Source of the DNA: Paulownia fortunei
Lineage: Eukaryota; Streptophyta; Magnoliopsida; Lamiales; Paulowniaceae
Length of the DNA stretch: 64,000 nt
Assembly (NCBI GenBank): GCA_019321725.1
Contig: CM033121.1
Location: forward strand, 3,348,001 to 3,412,000
Direction of reading: 5' to 3'
This document shows, piece by piece, positions 26,862 to 39,117 of the stretch; the first letter of the stretch is position 1, and each line of letters starts with the position of its first letter. The notes beneath the pieces were generated by a model, which saw only the letters and a list, made by a program, of their open reading frames with translations, was not told the DNA's origin and did no database searches. The translations under genes and the position numbers were made by a program.

Positions 26862-29800
26862 TCAATTTTCCTTGCAATCTTTAGTAGGCCGTGCTTCTAG
26901 ACCCCCATCAGTTCTCTTCTCAATTTTATAAGGCATGTAAGTACCAAGAATCCTATCCCACATCACAAAGAATGGCTGTGAAAAATTATACTTGTTGCCA
27001 TAAAGCTGATGATGGATATCATGATATGCAGAGTTGTTCCTAAAGAAAAGCTGGAAAAGGTTGCCCGGCAGCCATAGCCCACAGTGATCATCAACCGTTT
27101 TTAGTGTAGCAAAGGAAAAGAAGAAGATGGAGGCTCGAGGAGACATGCCCGAGGCAAGGAAAGCCAAAGCTCCACCAACTGTGTCAAGCAGCACACCCTC
27201 CAAGGGATGGTTGTACAAAGCTCCAAAAGAATATGGAACAATGAGCCTGTGATGCTGAGAATGGATATGCCTGTACAAGAACTTGTTGTGATGCATGTAG
27301 CGGTGCATGAAATATTGCCATGTATCTAATACCATCATTGCAACGAAGAATTGTCTAGCAAGAACAACGAGGGAAGTTTGCTGAGCTTGTGCAGATTCAC
27401 TGTCACTTCCAGTAACCTACATGACAAATATAGTTCGTTTACACATCAACAAAGCAACATGTGAAGATTTGACAGCATAACTCCCCCTTGACTTACAACA
27501 AGGATTTAAATCCATTTAACTGAACTTTCTTTTATAAACATAAAAAAATCCTTCGGTTCAATCCCAACTAAATAAATCAGAGATAATAAAACCAATTCTT
27601 TTGATTTCTTGAAACTTAGTACAAAATGGATCTTTAATTTCCTATCTCCCAACACTAGCACATGACAGTTATTTTCTTTGAAAATTTGCCACAGCAAAGT
27701 CACTGGAATAGATGTAAGATGACATGTCAGAACCTGTTCACTCGAATAGAACTTATTAATCAGTTGGAAGACAAATTCCCTAGAAACAATACACGCCTTC
27801 ATGAATATTATTACTTAAGAGTAACATACTTACAAATAGAAGCTGCCAAGTTTTCCTAATAACTCATCTCATGGTTGAACCAGTATATTACAAATGCAGC
27901 CCGCAGGACACCTCTCAAATAAAAATACCTTTTTTAAAGAATAATTAGTAACTCAGCTGCTTCCAATTTTAATTTGCTATCAAGGAATAGATTACGCTAG
28001 GCATAGAAGAATCCAACTCTTAAGAATTCAGAGGATATCTGGAGATGGCAGAGCCAAAACTTAATCAGGGAATAACATTATGTTACTACTTCCATTCACA
28101 CATATAGTGTCAATTACAGTAGATATGAAGTAACAGATAGGGGCATTTTCATGTCCCAAGCACTGTGAGCACAACAAATAATTGCAACAAGACAGACTTT
28201 ATGTTCGAAGCACTATCCCACAAACTGACAAAATCTGTTTGTCCAATCTTAGAACAGAGAGACTCAAAGGTACCATCCAGTATGGAACTGAAAAAACGAT
28301 TCCCCCCCACCCCAACCAAAAAAAAATAAAAAAATGTTCTGACCAAACAGCTACAGACAAGGATTGATTTCTTGGATCATATCATACATATCAATCTTTA
28401 CCGAAAAGTAACAAAAATTATAATACCTAGCATCAAGGTGTAGCTCATTATCAAACTCAGATATCGCTCGTCATTATGCTTCTATTAATTAATAATGTAA
28501 CATACTTATCGTTATTTTTCCACCATCATCACCACATTCAAATATGTAGAAGTCACAAGTGCTGTTACATAAAATTTATACAAAATTTGAGCTTCGGCTT
28601 CCAAAATGCCTTATTAAAAAGAGAAAGTTATCAAATGCTTATCCTCGCTCATAAGCACTCTTGTACCCATGTGTTCTAGAGTAAACTAACCAAATGATAT
28701 ATATTCATCTGCCCATCACCTAGAGGAATGATTAAGACACCAATCAGATTGTCAAACAAGGTTAGCAGCCAGAAGATTTTTGATAACATCAACTTCTGAC
28801 TAAGTATCCTTAAAAATGTCAAGTTCATGAGGATTGAAGTCCTATTCCAAGCCACACTGGCAAAAATGCTTGAAAATAATTCAAAGATTTTGAAAATATC
28901 TACAATGTAAATGATATCTTTCGGTAGGAAATAACAAGGTTTTGGAACTGAACACAAATAGAGATTACGTTGGTTATTACGTATTACGTACATTAATCCC
29001 CTATTCTCCATGAAACAGAAAAACACACCCAGAAAGATGGAACAGACTAGTATGTACCTTAGTTGAAAGAATAATTGGCAAGATACAATCTTTAATGCCA
29101 ATTCTATATGACACAAAGCTCAACCTCGTAAAAAGAAACAGAAAAGGGATTAAAATAAAGAAAATTTTTTCAAAAGGAAACAAAAAATTCCATCACAATC
29201 ATGTCCCAGGAACATGGTTCGCAGGTGTTGCCACCAACAAAACAACACAGCACCTTCAATCTCTCCCCATCACACACATACAGACGAGAGTTCTCTCACA
29301 ACCACCACCTCCATAAGAATTCAGCAGCAGCCAATTCCTCAGCGTAGGGGTGGGTGCACATCCAACACCACACCGGAACACACTACACAAACTCAGATGC
29401 AGAGCCATTATCGGGCTGATCTGCCACATCTTCCACATCAGTCCAAAATGGCAGCCAATCCACGTTTCTCCACTGATCCCCCATCCCCCCACCCCAAACT
29501 ACACTCAACCATGTCATAGGTCGGAACCATCAAACGGAGGCTGGTGATCCCATTCCAGTTGTGAATCGCCTTTCCGCTTAACCATGCCCAGGAATGTTTC
29601 ACAAGCAATTAACAATTGAATAACTATAGATTGTCATCACAACGTTACTTTCATAGTTTCAGTACAAATATCACAGAAAACAAAATACCACTAATATTTT
29701 TTTTCATCGACATATATTTGTAGAGCGCATACACATAAATACATAAAAAATCACAATTTTATTTATACTAGTCGAAGCATCCAATGCACCAAATGCCAAA

Positions 29801-30165
29801 TAAATAACTATCCGTATGGAATGCCCTCAGTATAAAAGGGCAAACATACAATGTTGATGCATAAAAAAAGTAACAACCGATTAAAACGAAAGGCCAAGAA
29901 CAAAAAGAAAAAGAAAAAAACCACTCACAGCAAAGAGGATGGTGGCAACAACAGCTTGAACAGCCTGTTGAAGGAGGACCCCTATCACCACATCTTTCTT
30001 AGGCACCAAATTCTTCTCATCTTCATCCTTCTTTGTATGCAGCCTGTAATTCTCCATTGATCCTAGCATTACATAGATCCCTGAATAAACCCAGTACAAA
30101 ACTATCGGAGCAAAGGTCCCCAACAATTCATCTGAAACTTGCAACCCACCGTCCATTATTCCCAT
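26862..30165 (-). CDS. SBH1: Sphinganine C4-hydroxylase (sphingoid base hydroxylase, SBH1/SBH2 type)
   Basis: Two exons: 29929-30165 (79 codons, start MGIMDGGLQVSDE) and 26862-27416, joined in phase 0 at ILFA/VTGSDSE; 263 residues, close to the 258-260 usual for plant enzymes. The eight-histidine di-iron signature of the fatty acid hydroxylase superfamily is complete: HRYMH (about 117-121), HSQHH (131-135) and HDIHH near the C-terminus, plus KTVDDHCGLWLPG. The enzyme adds the C4 hydroxyl to dihydrosphingosine in the ER membrane, making phytosphingosine. Hydrophobic segments in both exons fit several membrane passes. The 2.5-kb intron contains no other gene. A second in-frame Met three codons later (30156) is a possible alternative start. 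SBH1 versus SBH2 cannot be decided from sequence alone. Confidence 0.94.
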
Positions 30166-32750
30166 GCCTAATTTCCCTGCCAATAATCTTTTTCCTTTGC
30201 CCAAATACAAAAATGGGTTGCAATAAATTAATTTTTTTTTTCTAAAAAAAAAAAAAGAACAGCTAGGGTCTGCGTTCTTGGAATTAAACAACAAACCCTA
30301 GTGAAGAGATGGATTGGATCTGGATTCGTTCAGATGTATAGTTCTTTAGCATCCTGAAAAAAAAGTGAGAAACACAAAGTGGTGTTGTTTCTTGAGATAT
30401 TAATGATTGATTATCGTGGAAAAAATGAATATAAAAAGTAATCCAACGTTGTTTTTTAGGGGTTAGGAGTGAGTTCGTGGAAACCGATAATTTAGCATTG
30501 ACAACAGCGCTGTCAGACTCCGTATGCCTGTCGTTTTTGGCTTTGGAAAGTACTAATACTATGGGCCTAATTCTGTATACTTAATTAACGGCATGTCAAA
30601 AAATAAATAAAATGTTTTTGGATAAAAATCTATTCAATAAAAAGTGAGGAAAAAGAAGAGAGATGAAAAAAAATTAAACTAAATTAAAATGTTATTTTAA
30701 AAAAAAAAAAAATAGAAAGAGGTAAAAGGAAATGTGTTCGAGAAAAGAGAGGATAGAAATCAGAAAAAAAAAAAAAAAAACAGTTGTATTAACGTACCAA
30801 AATTATCTCAAGATAACTATTCACCTCTATTCAATTCTTAATAGTATAAATAAACATATAGATATATATATTATTTATAAATAAATAAAATCTTGGATTG
30901 AATATAAACATAATATGTTGATTAAATATTGTTAATTCTCGTAGCGTAGCATGAGTTATAGATAGGAATGATATGTGAAGCAAAACAATCATTGATTATT
31001 TAAAAAATAAATATATAGATAATTAACTTGTGTAAAGAAGGAAAACAATTGTTGCAATGGATACATGTACACTTTATTATTATCTCTTTATCCCTTTAAA
31101 AAATTAGATCTCATTTTTGCAAGTTTTGGCTTTCAAGAAACATAGACCACAAAAATATTTCCACCAAACTTAAAAAGAACAGTAAATGTGAAGAAAAATG
31201 ATTGTTTTTGGCTTTATGCTTGATTAATTTTAGCCAGAATTTGAATTAAAGAATACTTTATGAACTCTACAAAAAGGTAAAGAGAAAAATAAAAAAAAAT
31301 TACAACATTTTGCTTATAAAGTTCAATTGAAAATGGGACACCAATGTAATGGAAAAACACCTATGAATACGATAACTTTTGGTCCTAAGTAACTTAATAA
31401 TCCATGTTGTCACAAATTGAATGTTTGTATTTTTTTAAGATATTATTAATATTTAAATATTATTTTTTAGGATAAAAATACAAAAATATTTATGAATTTT
31501 TTTATTTTTCAACCCCGTTTTAGAACTCTGTATTCATGTAAAATCAAATATTTAAATTGAGACAGATCGTGCAATATTTTATTTTCGGAATGAAGTGATT
31601 AAATATGTTAATAAATCAGATATCAATATTTATGACGTTAGGTAGTAGGTAATTATGATGATGTGGATGGAAGTCCACCGTTGGAAGGGGTCAAAAGTAT
31701 AGCGACGTTGACTCTACATCTGATGATGCCGTTTCATAGGTCCGTTATGGAGACAGGAGACTTGACTCGAGTAGTAGGCCGTCAGTTGAATTCCTTATTT
31801 TGCTTTTTTTTTAAAAAAAAAAAATATTGACTGATTCTCATTTTCCTTGTAATCTAATCATTTGTAAATATCAATCAAAATTAAATTCAAACACTAATGT
31901 AAATTTTTAAAAAATACAAAATAAACTTAGATGTTGGCAGTTTGACACTAGCATTGCAATTGTCTTATGAATAATACTAATTTTATTACTTTTAGATTTT
32001 ATAAACAATTATATAAACAAAGACAAAAACAAATGCATAGAGTCAAAAACTAAAAAATAAAATATAAAAATAAATAAATTACTAAAATAAAAATAAATCT
32101 TATCTTTACATTATTTATATATATATAATATTTCTAATCATTGCTAATTATGCAGTAATTGTTTTTAACTTATAGATATTTATCTCACAAAATTATTAAA
32201 ACTTATATTTTAAATTATTTATTATTTAATTAATATTCATAATATAATTTAATACATTTTTAGATGTTTCAAAGTACAAATTTTTTCATTAAGTTCAAAA
32301 TTATCAAAGAGAAATTAATATGTTGCCACCGTCATGTAATGTGATATGGCTATATATGTCTCATGCTAACCAGGTGAAAGTGTATTCTACAAAAGAATCA
32401 CACAACCATATAAGTTGTTGATTTTTTCATTTATATGATCTATTTGACAACTATGTATGGCACAATTCCCTTTCATGGAGATAAATTTAACGGTAACATT
32501 TTTTTTTTCTTTTTTCATGTAAAGATTTTCCAATTTACAGCATCACTCCTCCCAGTTGAGCAACTGAGGCACTATGTGATAAAGTTTCTTTAGACCACCA
32601 AAATTCAAACTACCAAGAAAAATCAATTGAATGTTAACTGTATTTCGAATTTAGGCATAGTTTTTTCCTCAGATATCTTCATTACTGTGCAGGCCAAAAT
32701 GGGAGCCAGTCATGGTGCCCACCTTGTTCATCCCAAGAATACAAAGTCAC
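30166..32750. other. Intergenic AT-rich DNA, no gene seen
   Basis: Upstream of the hydroxylase and downstream of ORC6. The hydroxylase promoter and 5' leader should lie in the first several hundred bases. Many short A or T runs and no coding exon. A less AT-rich patch near 31660-31780 has no feature I can name. Confidence 0.6.
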
Positions 32751-35154
32751 TCACGAGGCCTCTGCTGTAGTTTGAGGAACCCTCTTCAGAAATTCAAGTG
32801 TGCCTTGTTTGAGTTTGGTTCGCTTGGCAGGAGCTATTGTAGTGTTAAAATCACAGTTGTCAGCATGAATGAAACAAAGTGAAATTCCTCGATGCAGGGG
32901 GTTATTCACTACCTTCAGTTTTGCTGAGTTTATTAGACTTCAGAACAGCAGATTTCCACTCATCGTGATCGTGTTTCTCCATTTGCTTACGCTTCTTGTA
33001 AGCTGAAGGCTGCAAGTACATCAGATCCAAATTCAGTATAAAGTGATAATCTATACTGAAGAATACAAACACCAAACAAGCATCATCCAGAAATCCAGTT
33101 GCTTGAACATTTCTTGGACATAACACTACAATTTCAGTCAGTTAATGTTAACCAAGTTTAGAGAAAAAAAAAAGAGGGTCCATTCTTGCACAAAGATACA
33201 TTTTGAGCTTTGCTTTGCAGAAAGATTGCCTGGTTCTGAAGATGAATTTATTTAGAAACACTGGCCTATTGCATTGATATCTCTAGAAGTAAAATTTCAA
33301 TGTCAAAGCATATAAACCTATTTTTTTAAGATAACATGCTGATGATTACCTCCTCATCCCCACCAGAAGAATAGCTACCATCTTCAAGCCTCCTTTTTTC
33401 AGGTAATGCATCTAGAAGCTCTGCATGCACAGGGGCAAAGAATACATAAAGTTCATCAATTTGTTTTCATTATTTTTTTAAAGCTTTTATATGCAGCAAA
33501 AGTGAAATTTTCTGCATGCACAGCAATTGGCATGTAAAACACAGCACTGTACAATAAATGAAAGCCATCATAATAATTTGGTATGAGATAATTCCCCCAA
33601 CCCTAAGGAAAAGAAAGAAAGAAACAAGACAAAACTACAACCTCGAGTAAACAAATGACATGGAATAAGTCTACTAGCATAAAAGGTATGCAAAAACATT
33701 GATATTAATTATTACCTCGGTTTCCTTTAGTTTTTTTAGGATCCTTCTTTTCCTTTGTTATCCCAAATACATCAAAGCATATGTCTATCATTGAGGTAGA
33801 TACCTGAAATTGCACAACTAAATGAGTACTAGTGATATGGAGTTAGAAAGAGCTGTCCAATACCTCAACCATATAAGCCATTGCAATATCTACAAGAAAA
33901 AGATTCTTACGCTAGAAAATTCTGATTCTGATGTGCCAGCAAGTTCAATTAGCTTAACTTTGTCTACCTTGAGCTGCAAAATTTGATACAACAGTCACTA
34001 AAATAGGCAACACATACTCTCAACTGAATGAGCAAGTGAATGTAAGAGTGATAAGCATCCAAGAAGCTTGTGCACACCTTGTGTCTTTTGGCACAAAGGT
34101 AGAATGCTACCGCAGTAAAAACAGGCCGAGAGAAATCAGTACTACCCCTGCGAGAAGGGGGCAATGAAGCAAGAAACCGTTCCTTATACCTGAAAATACA
34201 GTAATTACTAGAAATTATGAATCCAAGAACCAAAAAAAGAAAATTAACAATTTGTCATTCGAAGCCCTTGCCAAAGGATAATACATATCGAACTGTGAAT
34301 TAGTACGTGGAAGTATCAAATCTAATTCACACACAATCATTGTGCAAGTATCCAATCAAATTTCATGTAATTCATGCTTACCTAGTTTACACATGAAGGG
34401 TTAAGAAAAGGGATCAATTATTAAAGCCTACTCATTTCATCAAAATGAATACAAAATGGTCCAAGAATCTAAATGAAAAGTCAATACTTACAAGGAGAAG
34501 CCCTTGTGTGCAAAAGGGATGAGCCGCACGCACCCAAATTGAATAGCCAGTTCTCTTATATCAAGCTTGTTCCTACCCAAAAAAATTATCAAAAGAAAGA
34601 AAATTCTAATATCATCAATACCCTGAAAATTTACAAATATTCATAATCAACATGAAACACTAAAAAGACAATGAACACTGACTTGACACCAATGCCATTC
34701 TGCATTGAATTAAAGGATCTATTATAAGCCTTCTCAGACAAGCCACTCATCTTTATTGCCGCTTGTCTATCAAATATAACTTCCATCCTAATGGAAAGTA
34801 AAATTCCTTCACAACAAATTCAAACACATTCTTAAATCAATGACCAAAAAAAAAAAAAATGTGGGCGTGATCAAATACCTGGAAGCAGCAATCTCTAGGC
34901 AAATTATGGCCTTACAAATCTCACCCTGAAAATCAATAGACATACCTATAGCAAGTCAATTGACATCACAAAAATGATAATACAACACTAAATTCAAATG
35001 GGTTGATTTTTTTATCTGAATATAGGAAACCTACAACGCCGATAATGGAGGAATCGAATTGGATGTCGGCAAGGCGGCGGAGCTCGGCGGCCTTACGGAT
35101 TAGTAGTTTGGATTCAGAGAGGCCCAGTTTCTTGGCTATCTCTGACATATCCAT
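32751..35154 (-). CDS. ORC6: Origin recognition complex subunit 6
   Basis: Ten exons in transcript order: 35035-35154, 34879-34925, 34683-34787, 34492-34572, 34078-34189, 33911-33973, 33716-33803, 33350-33420, 32913-33009, 32751-32833. All junctions are GT-AG and in phase, giving 288 residues (Arabidopsis ORC6 is about 284). The protein starts MDMSEIAKKLGLSE and continues with the helical, TFIIB-like cyclin-fold region. A basic, Lys/Glu-rich tail (AYKKRKQMEKHDHDEW) ends in KQGTLEFLKRVPQT. ORC6 is the smallest ORC subunit, needed to license replication origins in the nucleus. The small-exon structure and size match plant ORC6 well. Expression is expected to peak at G1/S, supported by E2F-like sites just upstream (35286-35377). 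The first in-frame ATG of the conserved N-terminus is used; two codons later another Met is possible. Confidence 0.95.
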
Positions 35155-35285
35155 TTTCAAGAATTTAAATGGTTCTTTGTTCTTTTCTTTTTCTGGGTTT
35201 TGAGATGGAGGCTGTAGGGGGTGGAGAGAAGAAATGGGAAGTAATGGGTCTTGAGAAGTCAGAAATCTTATTTGATGAAAGATTA

Positions 35286-35377
35286 ATGGCGGGAATGCGA
35301 GTGTTGAGTTCTTGGAAATATTTGGATTTTGGCGCGCGGTGAAAAATGGAGGCAATGAGGTTTGGTTTGGCGCCAAC
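35286..35377 (-). promoter_or_regulatory. Cluster of E2F-type sites upstream of ORC6
   Basis: Three matches to the plant E2F consensus (WTTSSCSS/TTTSSCGC) within about 90 bases, 130-220 bases before the ORC6 start codon. They are ATTCCCGC on the minus strand (35289-35296), TTTTGGCGCGC at 35327-35337, and the palindrome-like TTTGGCGCCAA at 35366-35376. E2F sites control many plant replication-licensing genes, so the placement fits. Binding is inferred, not shown. Confidence 0.65.
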
Positions 35378-36011
35378 TGTCAACGGTTAATAAAGTGGGG
35401 TCTGGTAAATGGCATGGTTTTTAACTATGTTTATTTTACGAGATTAAAGAAATAGAAATGGACTCTACCCCATATAACTAATTTACCATATTTAAAATTT
35501 TGCAATACTTAGATTAGTTTTAATATGTGGTAAAGGGAACATTTCTAGTCTAATTGGATTTGATTGAAAATACATTAATCACAAAACAAATAAACTTAAC
35601 AGTTACCATATAATTTCTTGGTTTAATTAAAATGAGCTTAGATTTTAAAAAATGTTACATGTGGCTAAAAGAAAGATTATTGCACATGGCTTTTTTTACA
35701 TCCTATTATTATCATATCACCATAAATCATTCCAAATTCCAAATTTCATCGGAAAAAATCGATAATTAGATGAGTTCGCTAAATTCCCATTGGGTGGCGG
35801 TCCAACATTTTACCTATGGGTGGAGAGTATTTATATTAAAATTAGTCAAATACCAAAATTTTGAGTGCCAGTGTGTGTGTGTGTGTGTACTGTCTTCCTA
35901 CGTTTCTCATCAGAAAATATACCATATGATTGAATATCTTTCAATTTCACACAACAGAAAAACCCCAAGAAAAGCCTTGGTAATTTCATATTCAATCAGC
36001 AGTTTTATCTG
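35378..36011. other. Intergenic DNA between ORC6 and the DUF26 gene
   Basis: About 630 bases with no recognised gene. It contains a short GT microsatellite at 35871-35888 and probably the distal ORC6 promoter plus the 3' UTR of the DUF26 gene. Confidence 0.6.
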
Positions 36012-36968
36012 TTATTTCATCAAGATCTGCAGAACTAATGTCCCCACTCTTGCTCTGTTCAAAACTGTTCTTCTCAGTAACCAAGCCAACAAAACAAGCA
36101 CTAGAAAACAAGCAACTCCACCACCCCAATATGCCATGACAAACTTTTTCTTGCACCCACCATTTTCACCCTCCCAAACAGTAAAATTACCTGACACACC
36201 ACCTCCTGCTGAATTCACCTCTCCATGGTAAAATTCATTGCTGTCGAAACGAACAAGGCACAGTCCATAAACCACAGTACCTCCATTTTCACCGCCGCAA
36301 TAAAACTGAAGCTTCTCATTGGCTTTCCCTATACAAGAATCGCATTCTTGGGGTGAAAGTGACCTCACACATTCCACAAGCCCGTAGATTTTACTTTCAC
36401 TACGGTTAGTATTTCCGTACGCGATCTCTCCGTGTGAAAATCCATGATGAGTGGCAATATTAACGTCGGCTCTTAGCTTGAGAAGCAGGGTTCCGAGGGC
36501 AGGTACAAACCGAGCCGGGTCTTGATTCTTGGCCCGGCTCCAGCAAGAATGGTTGGAGATGTTCATGTATGCATAGTCAGAGGAACTCATCAAGATGATT
36601 CGCACGTAGCAACCATCAAACCAAGCTGAAACTGCTTTGGAGTTTTGACAGAGGTTTAAGATTGTGTTGCGGGCTATCCTTGCACAGATGGTGCACATTT
36701 TCGGGCCTAGTCCTAGCCGGCATTGCATGAGGCCCGTATACCTTTCCTGTCCGAAACTGGTGTTTAAGGTTGTGAAGTGGGATTTTGGGGACTCCGAGGT
36801 GAGGTTATCGAGAAGGGTTTCGACGGGATTAATGTTATGATGAGCATTTGTTTGGTTAGAAGGTGATGAAGTGCACCTGAGAGAGAGGAGAAGAGGAGGG
36901 AGAGAAGTGAAATTTATGGAGTGGGAAAATATGGAGAAGATGAAGAATGAAGAAAGGAAAAAAGCCAT
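36012..36968 (-). CDS. Two-domain DUF26 (Gnk2) membrane protein, plasmodesmata-located-protein-like
   Basis: An uninterrupted 318-residue frame. A hydrophobic signal peptide (about 1-20) is followed by two DUF26 domains, each with the C-X8-C-X2-C signature: C83/C92/C95 and C200/C209/C212. A single membrane segment (about 279-298) and a tail of about 20 residues follow, with no kinase domain. This order matches plasmodesmata-located proteins and related cysteine-rich repeat membrane proteins, which act at the plasma membrane or plasmodesmata; some bind sugars or regulate callose. Several N-glycosylation sequons are visible (NLTS, NTSF, NISN, NFTV). True PDLPs usually have introns, so a single-exon gene is a little unusual. 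It interrupts the otherwise conserved ORC6-cullin neighbourhood. Assignment to a specific PDLP is not possible. Confidence 0.82.
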   Translation of the reverse strand: MAFFLSSFFIFSIFSHSINFTSLPPLLLSLRCTSSPSNQTNAHHNINPVETLLDNLTSESPKSHFTTLNTSFGQERYTGLMQCRLGLGPKMCTICARIARNTILNLCQNSKAVSAWFDGCYVRIILMSSSDYAYMNISNHSCWSRAKNQDPARFVPALGTLLLKLRADVNIATHHGFSHGEIAYGNTNRSESKIYGLVECVRSLSPQECDSCIGKANEKLQFYCGGENGGTVVYGLCLVRFDSNEFYHGEVNSAGGGVSGNFTVWEGENGGCKKKFVMAYWGGGVACFLVLVLLAWLLRRTVLNRARVGTLVLQILMK

Positions 36969-37375
36969 TGAAAAATATTTAATTTGAATTATTCAATTGT
37001 GTTTGGTTTTATACTATCCTTGGTATGAAAATGGAAGTGCTAAAATAACTAATGCGCAGTGGTAAGTCATATAAACTGTGGAGATATTTTTAACGATTTT
37101 TAGTATTTTTCGTTATTTATTTCCACAATAACCTAATAAGAAAGAAAGCCTTAAAGAGTACAGTCTATGAATGATATATCCTGATGGAAGTAAAAGAAAA
37201 TTTCATTAACATAAAAGAAAATAAAATTTTATTCAATTTGAAACAACCTTTTGTGTTTTGAGATTTGTATTCCTTGAATGCAAACTTAACTAGGTAGCCA
37301 GAAGAAGATTATCTATATTTGCTGCTTTGGAATAATAGTTAGAATTTATGAAGGTGTCCAGTTAACAGTTTCTGA

Positions 37376-37814
37376 AGAATGTTTTCAAAATCGGATTGCA
37401 TCAATCGATTTAATTGAAAATCAAAGGTTTGTACAGTTCGATTAAACTCAAGAACCGTTTGACCGGTCAAAACCAATGAACCGGTCAACAACCGCCCATA
37501 ATCAGCCAAAATCGATTTGGCCAATTTTTTTTAATTTTATAAAGGTTTAAATTTGATATTTTATTATGTTTATGTGATTATTTTGATTTTGTGTTTTGTT
37601 ATATGTTTTTTTATGTAGTTATTTATTTATTTTTATATTTAAAATGTATTACATAACAATTAATATATTATATTATCATTTTATATAATAAAAAAAAAAT
37701 ATAATTAATTTTCATTAAATCGGTCCGACCGTCGATTGAATTGGTCCAATTAATTGAATCGTTAATTGTTAATAAGTATGATTTGATCATCGATGGATTG
37801 GTTATGAAAACATT
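37376..37814 (+). mobile_element. MITE-like non-autonomous DNA element with imperfect terminal inverted repeats
   Basis: The left end reads AATGTTTTCAAAATCGGATT and the reverse complement of the right end reads AATGTTTTCATAACCAATCC, an imperfect terminal inverted repeat. Flanks GTTTCTGA (37368-37375) and GTTTCTAA (37815-37822) look like an 8-bp target duplication with one mismatch, the size typical of hAT elements. The inside has a GGTTTGTACAG/CCGGTCAA-rich part and an AT-rich part, and no open frame for a transposase. A diverged copy is at 9871-10200. Confidence 0.6.
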
Positions 37815-37873
37815 GTTTCTAACCATCTTGATTGTATTATATCTTTATTTTAAGTACCCCTTTTGTCTTTCAA

Positions 37874-37979
37874 CATTTGTGAGTCTAGAAAGATGCATGA
37901 AGTCCACCGAAGCAGTGAAACATTTACATTTGTGAGTCTAGAAAGATGCACGAAGACCACCTAACAAAAGCTTTTTTAG
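37874..37979. repeat. Imperfect 53-bp tandem duplication
   Basis: TTTGTGAGTCTAGAAAGATG occurs at 37876 and 37929. Both copies continue with a GAAG-CCACC block and finish with AGTGAAACATTTACA. The second copy has about ten extra bases before the shared end. Confidence 0.85.
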
Positions 37980-38246
37980 TGAAACATTTACACGTTGTTT
38001 CATCACAGGGATGTCCAGCCAGCAATCAAGTTTACCCTCTTGGGGGTGGAAGATAGTTTGCATCTACTGTCAAATTAATGTATACCCCCTTTCATGGATA
38101 TTATCATTGTTGTATGTTTTGTGTGTGAGAGAGATTAGTTTGGTTGGCCAGCCATCTAAATTCTTGATTGACTGCTGGGATCCATCTAATTTTTACTTCA
38201 AGATCATAGTTCAAATTATTACTCACCAATATTTTCTATAATAAAT

Positions 38247-38308
38247 GTCTCTGTCTCTGTCTCTGTCTATTATCAATATCAAAATCAATATCAATATCAA
38301 TATCAATT
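38247..38308. repeat. (CTCTGT)n and (ATATCA)n microsatellites
   Basis: A hexamer run of about four CTCTGT-type units is followed closely by about six ATATCA units. No coding or regulatory role is seen. Confidence 0.85.
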
Positions 38309-39117
38309 ATTGCGCTGGATTTTCAATAGGACGTTTGGGTGATTATTATCCCGCTGCAGGGGTTGAATGGGAGCGGTTGCTGATTGATTAGGGTGGGCAA
38401 TAGGTTTAACAGAACCATATCCACTTAATGTTCTCCTCTCCATATCCATCACAAGGTTTTAAATCTTCTATTTCACTTTTTCTGTGCCACTGTCTATGTG
38501 TATTCCACTCAATAGATTCATAATAATATCCATGAGATAAATATGTACAACTTAATATTTGGATAAAATTGCTCTCATAATACAAAAAAGTGGAATAGAA
38601 AATTTGAAGCCACATCACACAGCCATGCTCCGGATAATTAATACAGGAACCATGAAGACAACTTTCCCCACTTGGGTATCCTGCTCGAATTCTATCCAGT
38701 GATTAAACCATCTTCTGCAAGAAGAAAAAATATACGTGCTTATGCATGATTTTCCACTGGAGAAAATTATTGAAGCAAAAGAATAGGTCACACATGACAA
38801 GCAAGATGCTTAACGTAAGCTTGTCTCTACTGAATCTACTGCAACCATTCAACTTTCTCACTGTCAAACACCACCTCCTATCAGTAATTCAGAGACCAAA
38901 ATAAGGTTCGGCCTCCATATGATCAGCAAAAGTGCGTTTTGTATCAAAAAGAAAATGAAATGAGGTGCAATTAGCCAGTGGCCAATACTCAGAAGCGATG
39001 AAAGTTCAATAGAAAACAAATTTATCTTGCGGACATAAAAATGTCTAGAACTGTCAATCAGTTACACTTCCATGGAAAAAGCTAACCTGAAAAACAAGTA
39101 ACTGGAAGGAATTTTTT

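Larger units (their letters stand above)
36969..39117. other. Repeat-rich intergenic DNA
   Basis: Holds the DUF26 promoter, a MITE-like element (37376-37814), a 53-bp tandem duplication near 37874-37979 and microsatellites at 38247-38308. The cullin 3' UTR is expected in the right end. No additional gene is recognised. Confidence 0.65.

Noticed and set aside
28676..29116. 146-codon minus-strand frame in the hydroxylase intron
   Set aside because: The spliced hydroxylase is complete without it; composition is typical of AT-rich intron DNA, and no domain is visible.
29214..29519. Pro/His-rich open frame in the hydroxylase intron
   Set aside because: Low-complexity C-rich sequence with three overlapping open frames and no gene signals.
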